Shown: positions 9,706-20,633, numbered from the stretch's first letter. The stretch: 64,000 bases of DNA from Lota lota (GCA_026745465.1 JACYXH010000512.1:1-64000), one strand, 5' to 3'. Numbers and translations: made by a program. Notes: generated from the sequence alone by a model not told the origin.

Positions 9706-10370
9706 ATGCCTGTGAACTCACACTGGACCTAAACACAGCCCACAGACACCTCTCTCTGTCTGAGGACAACAGAAAGGTGACGTGGGTTAGAGAGGAGCAG
9801 TCGTATCCTGATCACCCAGAGAGATTTGACTACCATCCCCAGGTGTTGTGTAGAGAGGCTCTGACTGGCCACTGTTACTGGGAGGTGGAGTGGGAAAGAG
9901 GTGTTGTTATAGGAGTGACATACAGAGGAATCACAAGGAGAGGAGGGGGTGATGACAGCGGGCTTGGAGGGAACAACAAGTCCTGGATTCTTTATTGTAA
10001 TGATAGTGGTTACTCTGCCTGGTACAACGGTAGTAGAACAGACATAAGTCTCCCCCCCCCTGGCTCTAACAGAGTAGGAGTGTATCTGGACCGGCCTGCT
10101 GGCACTCTGTCCTTCTACAGAGTGTCCCCAGATGTAGTAGGGTCCTCAGACACACTGACACACATCCACACCTTCCAGGCCACCTTCACCCAGGAGGACC
10201 TCCTCCCTGCTTTTAGATTTAGGTTTGCGTCTGTGTGGCATTTGATGAAGAAGCAGAGGTGGACTGATTACTCAGTGTCTCTTTGTCAGTTATTGGCTCT
10301 ATCTCGCTCTCGTGCTCAAAATGCCCAAAATACAATACTTTTGTATTTTGGTGGATTTAATTACATCTGA
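9706..10370 (+). CDS. B30.2 (PRY-SPRY) exon with C-terminal extension
   Basis: The exon starts after TTCTCCCGTCAG in phase 1 and reads ACELTLDLNTAHRHLSLSED, then [49 protein letters not shown] and [16 protein letters not shown]. These are the usual PRY and SPRY signatures, and the domain looks whole. The sister exons stop after about 184 residues (SVSLCLL or SVSCQL). Here the C-terminus has changed to LLPAFRFRF and runs on about 38 residues past that point to TGA at 10,368. Joined to the upstream Ig exon and to exons 1-3 of the receptor gene it gives 1,224 nt in frame (407 aa). No NACHT exon lies upstream, so it is not part of an NLR here. Confidence 0.75.
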
Positions 10371-11196
10371 AACGTTTAGCCATTTAAATCTTTAAACCAT
10401 TAAAGTAAGAGGGTTTTAAGATCTACCATAGGGTTAGCTAAGCAGGTTTTAAAAAGACTTGATTTCTAATTTGAAGTGTATTATAAATACTTATTGATGG
10501 TAAATCACATGTTTTTATACATATTTGTAGTTTCATACTAAAGGGCTCTGATATCAGTTTTTATTTTGATAATCCGAACATGGAACCTGATTTAAAGCAG
10601 ATTTTATATTTTATTCATGAGATCAAGTGTTTTATGGGATAATGTTGCATGTTGTAATAGACATTAAACGGAATATTTATTACTTGTGTTCAGCTGGGAA
10701 CAACACAGCAGCAGAATATGTTCAGTTATTAAAGAAATGTGCGCACCTGCTTATGATTTGTAATGTCTGCTACTTCTATTATTTTTTTCATGTGTTTATC
10801 ATGTACACGTAAGTTTAAACTTTTCTGACTATTTTTCTGTTGTATTTGATATTAAAGCATAATGGTAATAAACAACTCAATGGATTCAACTGAATATTCT
10901 CGTGTGTTCAGCTGTTGATTCTTGTTTTAATACTAAATGATGCTAACAGATGTGGCTTAAGAATGATAAATCAATCCAAAAATATTGTGGGTGTGTGGGA
11001 GTGTGTGTTTTCGTTCTGCATCCCGCTATATGTGACTGTTAATTCTGTCAGGCAGATAATAGTGCGCCCTTACCTTTAGCCGGGGTCCTTTCTCCTTTGT
11101 AAACATTGTCGCAAGTTGCGCAATAATCTAGTTCGTTCCAGCACGTGACATGGAGCAACTGTGTGCGTTCTTGAAGAAGTGAGTCATGTTCATATA
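10371..11196 (+). other. 3' UTR-like flank shared with the mirror locus, then AT-rich intergenic DNA
   Basis: Positions 10,371-10,815 match 58,885-59,420 in reverse, for example CAGCAGCAGAATATGTTCAG and ATGATTTGTAATGTCTGCT. This marks one end of the inverted duplication. ATTAAAG and AATAAAC at about 10,851-10,873 could serve polyadenylation. Beyond that, up to the transposon at 11,197, I see only AT-rich DNA. Confidence 0.6.
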
Positions 11197-11266
11197 GGCT
11201 CTGTGCACCAGCGTAGTGACCAACTTCCGCTGTAGCCAGAAGACGGCATATCAGTTTCCGGTTTAC
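11197..11266 (+). repeat. Left terminal inverted repeat of the ISL2EU-like element
   Basis: Pairs with 15,094-15,164. The outer about 34 bp are almost identical; the inner part is imperfect. A short AT-containing target duplication is possible (CATATA before the left end, CATT after the right end) but not certain. Confidence 0.85.
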
Positions 11267-11301
11267 CAGCGTCGCCCAAAGTGTTAGTTTTTAGTAGATG
11301 T

Positions 11302-12700
11302 TTACAAGACCTGCCTAAAATAAGTATCAGTGATGTCCATCGAGTCGTTGATGCCTGGTCCCCTGCTCCAACAAGCAAGCGCAACAAGGGATTCAAACTC
11401 TACGTATCGAGTTATCTGCACAACTACGAGGGTAAGTAGTTTAATGCGGTGTACCGGCCGGCTAGCGGCTAAGCTAGTTAGCGACGTGTTCATTTTTTTG
11501 TGTAGTATAGAAGCTTCTTTTTCTTAATTTTAAACGCAAACTGTCTGTTTTTTTGTATTATCATTTGTATTTTCTGCCCCTCTCAGTTTCTAATAAAGAT
11601 CAGGACACAGGGGAAGTCGTGGTCAGGCCATTGTGCTACAGGTCCATGAGGAAAGCTGAGAAACCTCACAGTTTGAGTGTATGGTGAAGTTAGGATTGAT
11701 AAGTACAAGAACAAGTTCAGGTTCAGCCAACACTTATAAGCTTGTTACTTTAATAACCCGGTGTTCCTAATATTCCTGGGGATTTAGCTAAGGTAATTTT
11801 TCATTTAATATAACTAAAATAATTTAAAATAAATCGAATGAAAACTTCATTAGACAGTAAGCAGGTAAGTTTACCTAGCCAATCCCCTCCGGGTTAAATG
11901 CGTTCTTATTCAAGTTTTCCTCAATTCAGTCATTCGTTTAAGATGCAATCTTGTGTTTAAGGTATTACGCTATCATGTTTCAAAGAAAAACGATTGTGGG
12001 TGCATTTGGCATATTATACAACATACTCTAATCCAACGTACAGAAATACATGACATTTGGTCTGTGATTATAGAATATAAGATATAGAAAATATTGTAAA
12101 AACAAGATTGTGTCCTAAAACAATGGTTAAACAGTGACCAAGCTAAGATAAATAAGTATTTACTATGACATTTTACTTATGCAGGTGGTACTGAAAGATT
12201 CCAGTCCGGTGGAGCTGTTACATCACAGCTGCACATGTGTTGCTGGAGCAGCATTATGCAACCACTGTGTCGCTTTGCTGTTCCAGTCAGCACATTACTC
12301 TCAACTGAATGTGCCAGTGGTCCCTCCTATGTTAAGCTGTACTGAAGGAGAACAGCAGTGGCACAAGCCCAGAACTTTGGTATGTTTGCACTGTAGTTAC
12401 AGAGTTGTTGTATATATTTTCTAACTCTATTTTATCTCAAACTGTATAATTGCATAACTTGACAGGGCATAAAACCGGGCCCTGTGGATAAGATGGCTGT
12501 GCTTTCCGCTAAACCAAAGTGTAGAGCAACAACAGATGGTGTAAGGTAAAACCTGAATATTGTAAATGTATTACAATATGGTGCATGTTTGAATTAAAAT
12601 ACCTTTGTGGATATGCTACTTTCATTCATGTAAGTTTTATGTTCCACTCAGGAGCACACTCTACAAAGGCCTCAGTGGGTGTAACATTTTAGCCGAAGCT
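11302..12700 (+). pseudogene. Second gene of the ISL2EU-like element (SWIM zinc finger), truncated
   Basis: Exon-like blocks with good splice sites are visible. The first ends before GTAAGT at about 11,432 and reads DVHRVVDAWSPAP and GFKLYVSSYLHNYE. A piece near 11,587 reads VVRPLCYRSM and soon meets a stop. An exon at about 12,185-12,379 carries the SWIM motif CTCVAGAALCNHC and EGEQQWHKPR. An exon at about 12,466-12,545 reads GIKPGPVDKMAVLSAKPKC. A piece near 12,653 reads STLYKGLSG. These phrases are typical of the second ISL2EU protein in fish. The downstream YqaJ-like nuclease exons are absent, so it cannot make a full product. Confidence 0.7.
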
Positions 12701-13303
12701 AATTCTCAATGTCAGTCCCTAGTAATGCTTCAGGAGTGAGATAAAAATCCAATATTCTATGCGGTGTTTTGTAATTTTCACTTTTAATGGCATGTTTTTA
12801 TGATGTTCATGTTTTTATGAAAAATGTTAGTAAGTTTGTGCATTTATTATAATAATAAAATGTTTTGGGTGCTGTGAGCACCAAGAAAAAGACCAGCCAT
12901 TTATTACCATTGTACTCAAGAGGAGGCAGACTTCTGTAGCACTACAGATAAGAGGAAATTTTTGGGGGTGAACTGCCCCTTTTAACAACTGTAAAGAACT
13001 AACTATGGCATGCCTGTGATTGAATTTGTTGCACCTTCAAGTTGTCATGAAAAATAAACAGTCAAGACTTGGCAATTTACAAAATGATAATTTTATGTTT
13101 AACAGAACAATATAGTTATCAATAGGGCTGCACAATTAATCGCTATTGTATCAAAACCGCAACATGAACTAGCACAATATCCAAATCACAGGGGGGTGCG
13201 CAATATTTGGTAAAGGCAAAATATGTGTCAAACCATTCTGAATGAAGTATTGGTACAGATCATTGCAAAAATCACACTATAATCATTTAAATTGAAACTG
13301 AAA
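12700..13303. other. Non-coding interior of the transposon
   Basis: AT-rich sequence between the convergent 3' ends of the two transposon genes. AATAAA at 12,851-12,862 and AATAAAC near 13,053 may be polyadenylation signals. I see no coding match. The missing nuclease exons of the second gene would be expected here. Confidence 0.4.
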
Positions 13304-14480
13304 TCAAACTTCATATCTCCATTTCTTGACGAGAGGTCCATTCTGGTAATTTGAGAGGAGACAAGCGACAGTGAAGAGTTGGTTTATGCTCCCTGCAATG
13401 GAGAGAGGGATAGTGCTATCAAAGAGTTTATTTTCTTTAACTCTTCTGATCATCCTCTCAACATGCACCCTCAAACGGGCAATTGACTGCGTCTTCAGAA
13501 CATCCACCTCTGACATTTGGGCCCTCTTGGAGAGGAAGGCAGGACGATGAACAGTCCCAGGTACAAGGTCATCCACCAAGAATCCCTTGTCAACCATGAT
13601 GGCCATGTCAGGCTTCAAGAGTGGTGTAATCCCTGACTGACGAAACACCTCCTTGTCACTCATGGAACCCTCAAAGAGTGCTGATACAAAAGTCAGGGCT
13701 CCGTGAGGGGACATGCCCACCATGGCCTTAAAGGTGCAGTGGGACTTGTAGTTGGAGAAAACTTCGCTCTGAAGGAGCATGGATGAAGGCGTTTGACAAC
13801 GTAGCTCTGTACAGTCGAGGACTACTTGTGTGTCACTGTAGCTGCCATCAAAGTCGTGCGGAAGATGGGCCTTCACAGCTGCGGGAGACATCCATATACA
13901 GACTGAGCCCAGTAAGCTATAGAGGAAGTTGGCCCAGGTCACAATGATTCGGCTGACTGTTGCTCGGTGGATGTTAAATCTATGACCCAACTCCCTCTGG
14001 GTACAGCCAGTGGACAGGTATGTCAGGAAGAGGAAGAGCTCATCTATTGGCAGCCGTTTCTGGGGGGGAGAAGTGTTTAATGAGTGATAGTTCAAAGAAC
14101 ACATTTTTAATGCTTAGGCATCGGTTTTGGGGGAGATTGCGTACTTACAGTTGGTCTGGTTAAAGGGCTTTCCGTTGTTGTGCTAGTGGCGTATGTTTTC
14201 TTTGCTCTGGTGACCCTAACTATTTTGGCTGTTGCTGCCTCGATCAGGTTCCAGAACGCCATCAGATGCTCGTATGAGGCGAATCTAAAATAAAGTATTA
14301 CAATTGAAATTAGTTGTCTTGTCATACGAGGTCAATAATAGTATTAAGAAGAAAGAGGAAATAATTACATAACATAACGCAATCAGTTTTTTTCAAAATA
14401 TGTTGATATAATAACTATCTTACCTGGTGTAAAATCTGATGTCTTCAGGAGACGAAGCGAACCGTTTTAGTCCAAAGCAG
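13304..14480 (-). CDS. DDE transposase of the ISL2EU-like element (catalytic exons)
   Basis: The main exon (about 13,304-14,060) encodes the DDE domain in one open frame. KRLPIDELFLFLTYLSTG and a helix-turn-helix-like QRELGHRFNIHRATVSRII come first. They are followed by the first Asp (VVLDCTEL), the second (MVDKGFLVDDL) and the Glu (HVERMIRRVKE), and a normal-looking end. An upstream exon (about 14,150-14,283) reads FASYEHLMAFWNLIEAA. A further one (about 14,425-14,478) reads FGLKRFASSPEDIRFYTR. The three Asp/Asp/Glu positions and HVER fit the DDE_Tnp_4 group. The catalytic part looks whole, but the N-terminal part is interrupted (see the THAP entry). Confidence 0.82.
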
Positions 14481-14499
14481 TTGTTTTACGTTGTTTACG

Positions 14500-15049
14500 T
14501 TTGGAGCTGCTCTCTTAACGCCTCGAGTTCCCTCAACATATCTTCATACTGCTCCCGGTCCAAACATACGGTACCGCTGGCCCCATAGTCGTGGTCCACG
14601 ACCATCGGGACCATGACGGGTTGCTCGATATCCTCCTCAGGATCCGACGGATCAGGTTCCGGACTTGGTGGTCGAGATCGGCGCTATCAAACACCGGCCC
14701 GTGACTTCTTCATATAATTATTCCACTCAAATAATGAAGGAACAGAGCCTGCTGCTAAAACCCGTCTACCTTTAGCTGTAGTGAGGATTTCATGGTCTTG
14801 GAAATGTCGGCTGCATACCTTGGTGTGGGGGGTCACCGAAAATTCCACCCTCATTATTTTGTGGAGCCATCGCGAACGGAGACCGCTGTCTTTTGGGAAG
14901 CGGTGGAAGCTCAAATGGCTATTATAACGACCTGAAGCCGAGCAAAGTGGCACACAACAGTGCTCTTTAGACCCACCCACAGTACCTTGAAACTTAAATG
15001 AGTCACGTACATTATATTTCTTCTTTTTCCGTACAACAGCATCACCCAT
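14500..15049 (-). pseudogene. THAP-domain N-terminus of the transposase, interrupted
   Basis: From the start at 15,049 the frame reads MGDAVVRKKKKYNVRDSF, then a THAP zinc finger: CCVPLCSAS, HLSFHRFPKDSGLRSRW, VCSRHFQDHE and SVPSLF at the end. C2CH ligands and the trailing proline motif are all visible. Two adjacent stops (TGA TAG) follow SRAGV at 14,687. The same frame then continues with SPEPDPSDPEEDIEQPVM and a coiled-coil-like REQYEDMLRELEALREQLQ before another stop. THAP domains bind the transposon ends. This copy is broken between the THAP and catalytic parts unless the stops lie in an unrecognised intron. Confidence 0.78.
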
Positions 15050-15093
15050 CTTGTTGTGAGTTTAGGTGTTTACTAATGCGGATTAGAACAGGA

Positions 15094-15164
15094 AGTAAAC
15101 CGGAAACTGCAATGCCGACTTCTAGACAAAAGCGGAAGTTGTCACTACGCTGGTGCACAGAGCC
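15094..15164 (-). repeat. Right terminal inverted repeat of the ISL2EU-like element
   Basis: Inverse of 11,197-11,266. It ends in CTACGCTGGTGCACAGAGCC at 15,164. Confidence 0.85.
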
Positions 15165-15981
15165 CATTGCCATTTATGAATGAGAACAGTACAGTTCATT
15201 TATAAATCAATGCTGTATTAATAAGTTTCACTTTAACTGTTGTTTTGATGTGTTAGCCATCTTTACAGCGCTCGGTGCGTTAGCATCACGGCCCTTTCAC
15301 ATGCGCTCATTGTGCGCTTCTCATTTCTATTCAGTATAGACGCATGTGCATTTACCTTCATTTCAGTCATTACTGTCGCTCACATGTAGCGTGATGTAAG
15401 GTAAATCATTTATCCCATGGTTGTAGCCACTCATTTAATGTACTTCTATTCGTTTCCATTTCTGTTTCCTTTAGAAACACCACATATCACATACTTAATC
15501 CTGTATGCCCAAAACAACATAAAGGACATCCAGCCTATCTTTGCCTCCGTCTACTCTTTACAAGAGTCCCGCTGTGGATCAATCAATCAACCTAATATAA
15601 AAAAGCATCCCTCATACAATCATTCAGGTCTCTAACATGTAGGCTTACCTTATCTAGTCTAGTGATTTAAATGTGTTCTGCCCCATACAGTATAAAGTTA
15701 TAAAAGTATAAACGCAAGGGAAGAAAATGAGGTTAATGTGTTCCTAAATCAAGTAAATCAGGTAAAAGTGATTAAAAGTGGATCTAGAGAAAGTTTGAGC
15801 TTCAGGGATCCTTCGGGGACAGTTTGGGGAAGCCCCGGAAACCAGGGTCGATCCACGCTGATGGATCCCAGTTCCAGTCGCAAATAACCACTACATCTCA
15901 CCATTTTAGAGAAGTTATTGTGCAACTATTCAATTGTTTTCCACTGTGAACCAACGGAGAGAGAGAGAGAGAGAGAGAGAG
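15165..15981. other. Intergenic DNA with a copy of the NLR upstream flank
   Basis: Positions about 15,640-15,800 match 30,700-30,850, upstream of the NLR gene, in the same orientation. Shared blocks include AAATGTGTTCTGCC, AAGTTATAAAAGTATAAA and CAGGTAAAAGTGATTAAAAG. A (GA)n run lies at 15,957-15,981. The rest shows no gene. The match suggests the flank of a second, lost NLR copy. Confidence 0.6.
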
Positions 15982-16245
15982 GCTGTATTTGCCTTTATTC
16001 ATGTTGTTTTGTAAAGACTTAATGGGTTATTGTGTGGTTTTATTTGAAGGGATACATGCTGTTTTATATGTTGTTAATGTCTATTGGACAAGCATATATA
16101 ATGTAATATTTGTCTCTGCTTATTACAACAATATATCATTTGGTATGAAGTATCTCAGTACTTGGGTAGTATTTTCACTAGATATTTTCTTACTCTTCCT
16201 CAAGTCATTATCTGATGACTTATTTTACTCAGGTGGTATTGTTTT
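15982..16245. repeat. Left arm of an inverted repeat (NLR 3' flank copy with hAT-like sequence)
   Basis: GGCTGTATTTGCCTTTATTC onward matches the reverse of 17,880-18,196, which lies just downstream of the NLR stop codon. The inner end carries TCAGTACTTGGGTAGTATTT and ACTCTTCCTCAAGTCATTAT, which resembles the end of Tol2/hAT-type elements also seen at 36,050-36,228. The open frame across it is AT-rich noise. Confidence 0.75.
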
Positions 16246-16701
16246 GAATATTGTGGAGCCAATCTCAATATTGCGTTAAGTAGTGTAGGCCTACTCTATA
16301 TTTGAGAGGATCACTCGTATGAGAGGGACATGAAATCGTCTCAACACATAAATCAATGGTGATGACGTAGGGTTCATGTTTTTCAGGTCAGCCAGTTGCA
16401 CTGACGGCATCTAACCAGCAGATGGTGCTACAGTGCACCTTTTTCTAGTGTTTCAAAACGGACATCAAATCAATTGGTTTAATATTCTCAAGAAGTTTAA
16501 ATGATTCATGTAGGCTTATAGCTTCATTCTCCACGTTACTAGCTAGAGTTGAATGAAACAGACATAACTGCATAATATAGCAGTGTTTGCATTTAACTAA
16601 CTGTAGGCCTGGAAACAATTATGTTCATTTAGTTCATTAGTTCATTAGTTCATTAGTTATTTATATCGTGGTGATCATTGTTTTTTGTTTCTATTGATGC
16701 A

Positions 16702-16751
<50 letters not shown>

Positions 16752-17040
16752 TCTTTATTCAAATCAGTAAAGTGATCATACATTGTTATTCAGTATTCGT
16801 TAGCATAAACTTAAATCCTTTAAACATTTCTACATGACTGCAACTGTTGATGTTCTAGCATTAAAGGTTATAAAAGGTGTTGAGGAGAAAACAGACAGTG
16901 AACAGTACAGTATATGTAATGTAACCATTTATAATGGGTTATGTTTCTACAAAAGGCAGGGTGATTTTCTTACACACGTTACAGGAAGGTATTCAGAAAG
17001 ACACACACACACACACACGCACACGCACACACACACACAC
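16246..17040. repeat. Intergenic AT-rich DNA with two (CA)n microsatellites
   Basis: (CA)n runs occupy about 16,705-16,747 and 17,000-17,045. A small TTCATTAG repeat lies at about 16,626-16,655. No gene is visible. Confidence 0.7.
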
Positions 17041-17720
17041 ACACACGGGTCTGTATGGGCAGGAGAGCCCTTCACCGGGGAGTGTCGCTCGAGGAGGGAG
17101 GAGCCGTGAGCTGTACAGGTCCGGACACACGGCACTTCCGCTCGCACCGCTCGCTGTCCATGTTCCCTCGTGAAGAGTCTGGAGCCTTCCGCCCCGTCAG
17201 CCTCCGCAGTCCAGTCAGCCTCCGCACCGCGCGGAGCGTCGTGTTGACGCTGAGTGAACTGTCTCTCCGCCCCCACGGGCCACGCCCCCTCTCGCCGTAT
17301 GAACCAGGTGTGTCGCATTAGTCGTTCACCTCGTCCGACCCGGAAGTAGACTCTGTTCATCACAGTACGATTTGGGCTGAGGACACTCAGCCGGGGGTGG
17401 GTGGGGGGTGGGGGGGCGTGGGAGGGGTTATCCCCATGGTTACGACCCACGGCCACTTTGTGATGCTCTTTTTTTACAGTCGCTGAGTGGGAGCGTCATC
17501 ATGAGCGATGTTGGATATGAAACGCACCACACACCGTGGCCTTATCCTACAAGTGTCCGAGAAGCTTCATGAACCTTCTCGGACCCCAACAATAACCGCT
17601 CCCCAGATGGAGCTGACGTTGTGACGTCACGGGGCCTCCGAAAGGGCCCGTAGACATCCCGGAAAGAACCGGACCGGAGTTCGGAGCAGCGTGGAACGGG
17701 TTTCTTTCTGCATTATGTGA
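17041..17720. other. GC- and CpG-rich patch, possible promoter or lone exon
   Basis: Unlike its AT-rich surroundings, this patch is GC-rich with many CpG dinucleotides. It has an open + frame through about 17,055-17,321 (SMFPREESGAFRPVSLRS) that could end at a donor-like CCAGGTGTGT at 17,307. Both strands are open, as often happens in GC-rich DNA. I recognise no family. It could be a CpG island or an exon separated from its gene. Confidence 0.3.
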
Positions 17721-17879
17721 TTATTCTAGTAACGTTGACTAAAGAGCATAGGTTACTAAGTTTAAGATCATAGAAGACATACTAAGACGGAACAAGATAA
17801 GTGTTTATATTGGTAATGATAAGAATTGTAGATAATATAATTATATAGAATAATGAGCACTGACAATAACCTAACAGCC

Positions 17880-18196
17880 TGCTTTTATATTTAACAAGTA
17901 CTTATTTAAAGTAATAATAACTCAAGTAGTAGAAAAGTATTCAGATAATGACTTGAGGAAGAGTAAGAAAGTATCTAGTGAAAAGACTACTCAAGTACTG
18001 AGTTACTTCAAACCAAATGATTTATTGTTGTAATAAGCAGAGCAAGATGAATGTAAATAGACAAACATTACATTGCATATGATTGTCCAATAGACATTTA
18101 TAACATAAAATAGCACGTATCCCTTTAATTAAAATACACAATAACACATTAAATCTTTACAAAATAACATGAATGAAGGCAAATACAGCCACAAGA
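17880..18196. repeat. Right arm of the inverted repeat, at the 3' flank of the NLR gene
   Basis: Inverse of 15,982-16,245. It includes the hAT-like segment CAAGTACTGAGTTACTTCAA. It lies 110 bp beyond the NLR stop, separated by a (TG)n run at about 18,245-18,275. Confidence 0.75.
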
Positions 18197-18239
18197 AATG
18201 TCTCTCTCCTCCATTCTCCCTTAAACATCTGTGTGTATT

Positions 18240-18277
<38 letters not shown>

Positions 18278-18305
18278 TGTGTATGTGTGTGCACATTCTT
18301 TTTTT

Positions 18306-18859
18306 CTACAACTGACAAGAGACACTGCTACCATCAACATTTAACCCAAACGCAGGGTGGAGGTCCTCCTGGGTGAAGGTGGACTGGAAGGTGTGGATGT
18401 GTGTCAGTGTGTCTGAGGACCCTCCTACATCTGGGGACACTCTGTAGAAGGACAGAGTGCCAGCAGGCCGGTCCAGATACACTCCTACTCTGTTAGAGCC
18501 AGGGGGGGGGAGACGCATGTCTGTTCTACTATCATTGTACCAGGCAGAGTAACCATCATCATTATCACAACGAAGACTCCAGGACTTGTTGTTCCCTCCA
18601 AGGCTGCTATCATAACCCCCTCCTCTCCTTGTGATTCCTCTGTATGTCACTCCTATATCAACAACTCCTTCCCACTCTACCTCCCAGTAACAGCGGCCAG
18701 TCAAACCCTCTCTACACAACAACTGGGGATAGGAGTCAAATCTCTCTGGGTGATCAGGATACGACTGCTCCTCTCTAACCAGCGTCACCTTTCTGTTGTC
18801 CTCAGACAGAGAGAGTCGTCTGTGGGCTGTGTTTGGGTCCAGTGTGAGTTCACAGGCAT
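18306..18859 (-). other. B30.2 exon of the NLR
   Basis: The 554-nt last exon enters in phase 1 after TTCTCCCTTCAG and reads [67 protein letters not shown] and ends SSVSCQL before TAG. Its length is identical to the exon at 59,422-59,975. B30.2 domains bind protein ligands through variable loops; the loops around [17 protein letters not shown] differ most from the other copies here. Confidence 0.9.
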
Positions 18860-20076
18860 CTGAAGGGAGAACAAGACATGATTAGCTGCTGAACAATTCT
18901 TCATCATCATCATCATCATCACTAGTACTGTTCTCTTGTATACTTCTTATTACTTTCCTTTTTTGCTTGCTATCCACCCTCTCAAACATTAACATATAAT
19001 GAAAATATATATATAATATGATAGGTACTATAGTGCAAATTGTTTTTAAGATTATTAAAGTTTAACTTAATTGCAAATATCATGTGTTTGTGGGTGGCTG
19101 TCCCAGTCAAAACATTGAAACCTAGAAAGTTATAAACTGCAAACTCTTCTCCCGCAATATGTACACTACATACACATCAAAATGTCCAACATGTTGAGCT
19201 GATTGCTCATATGAAGTATCTATTATATATATATATTTAGCAATTGTCTACGTACTTTTCAAGGTATTAGACTTTGAAAGGTTCCAATACAAATACATTG
19301 TAATCCACCTGTAACGGTGGATTGCAATTTCAGACATTATGTTCTAAAGTCTAAAATACTGATAATATGAATTGTTAGAAGACAACGAAGAAGAAAAAGA
19401 AGAAGTACAACAATAATAATATATTAACACACATTTGTAAAATAATTCTTGACAAAGATAGTGTTTATAATAACAAATAGACCTAATAATAAGTATTATA
19501 CTTATAAAACAACAGTCGTTTTTATAAATCTATGTAAAACTACAATAATAATTATTGTATTTTCTACAAGTAGGATTCCCAGTAGTATCTGAATGATTGG
19601 ATGTCACCTCCTGCTGTGTGGATGGACTTTCCATCTCAATAGTTAGTGTGTGTTGTGATGAATCTAACTAAACACTTACACTTCTTTAGAGCTGGTTTCA
19701 GCCTCCCCACTCCACCGTGCTCCACCCTGGGGGGGAAACAAAGTGAGAGCAGCATGTTGAAACATTCACCTTCATCATCTCCTGTCTCATCACTTTCTAC
19801 ACAACATGAGTTCCAGCTGCGTTTTCAAACCACTTCATCTAGCAGCTGGTTGAATCCTTGTAGGAGACATTGTCCCTGAGTGGTGAGCTGTCCTCTCCAT
19901 ACCTGAGAGTGTCCAGTCTCCAGCGTGGATCCTCCAGTCCAGCAGAGAGCAGCGTAACTCCTGAGTCTCCTGGGTGATTGTAGCTCAGGTCCAGCTCTCT
20001 CAGATGGGAGGGGTTGGAGCTCAGAGCTGAGGCCAGAGAAGCACAGCCTTTCTGTGTGACCAGGCAGCCAGACAAC

Positions 20077-20175
<99 letters not shown>

Positions 20176-20601
20176 GCATAATTTTTCATCCTCTGTGGTA
20201 TCGTGGTTTCGGGCTAGGTATGGCTCGGAGAGTAGTAAATGTTAAACACGTTTATCTTGTATTCAGTGATACAAGATAAACAAATGTGTACTCTGGAAGT
20301 AGTTCATAAAGCATCTGCCGAATCCAGGTAAGAATTCAGTCTATATTATTACGAGGAATGGTTAAGATGCCACGGCTACAGGGTCTGGATCTGATGTCTG
20401 TATGTATGTTAAATCTTCAGTCTGTATTGGCATGGTGCAGAATGGTAAAGAAGCCACACCTGACTTATCTCAGACCCATACAACTTAATATGGTGGTAAC
20501 CCTGGTGTTAGCACTATATGTGGTCCTAATGTTAGCTATAATATCGTGTAGTCTAATTAGGCATAGAATAAATAAATAAGTACATCATTACACACACACA
20601 T

Positions 20602-20633
<32 letters not shown>

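Larger units (their letters stand above)
11197..15164. mobile_element. ISL2EU-like DNA transposon, about 4.0 kb, with terminal inverted repeats
   Basis: The left end GGCTCTGTGCACCAGCGTAG at 11,197 is the inverse of the right end finishing at 15,164. The inverted similarity continues for about 70 bp (CAACTTCCGCT, CAGTTTCCGGTTTAC). Inside are a leftward THAP plus DDE transposase and a rightward, intron-containing second gene with a SWIM finger. This two-gene layout is that of the ISL2EU (IS4EU) superfamily, whose second protein normally carries a YqaJ-type nuclease domain. The nuclease part is missing here, and the transposase has stops, so the element is defective. It stands just beyond the 3' end of the left B30.2 exon. 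Confidence 0.85.

Noticed and set aside
15989-16279. 96-codon hydrophobic frame
   Set aside because: AT-rich, lies in an inverted repeat with hAT-like sequence, and is not conserved as a frame in the other arm.
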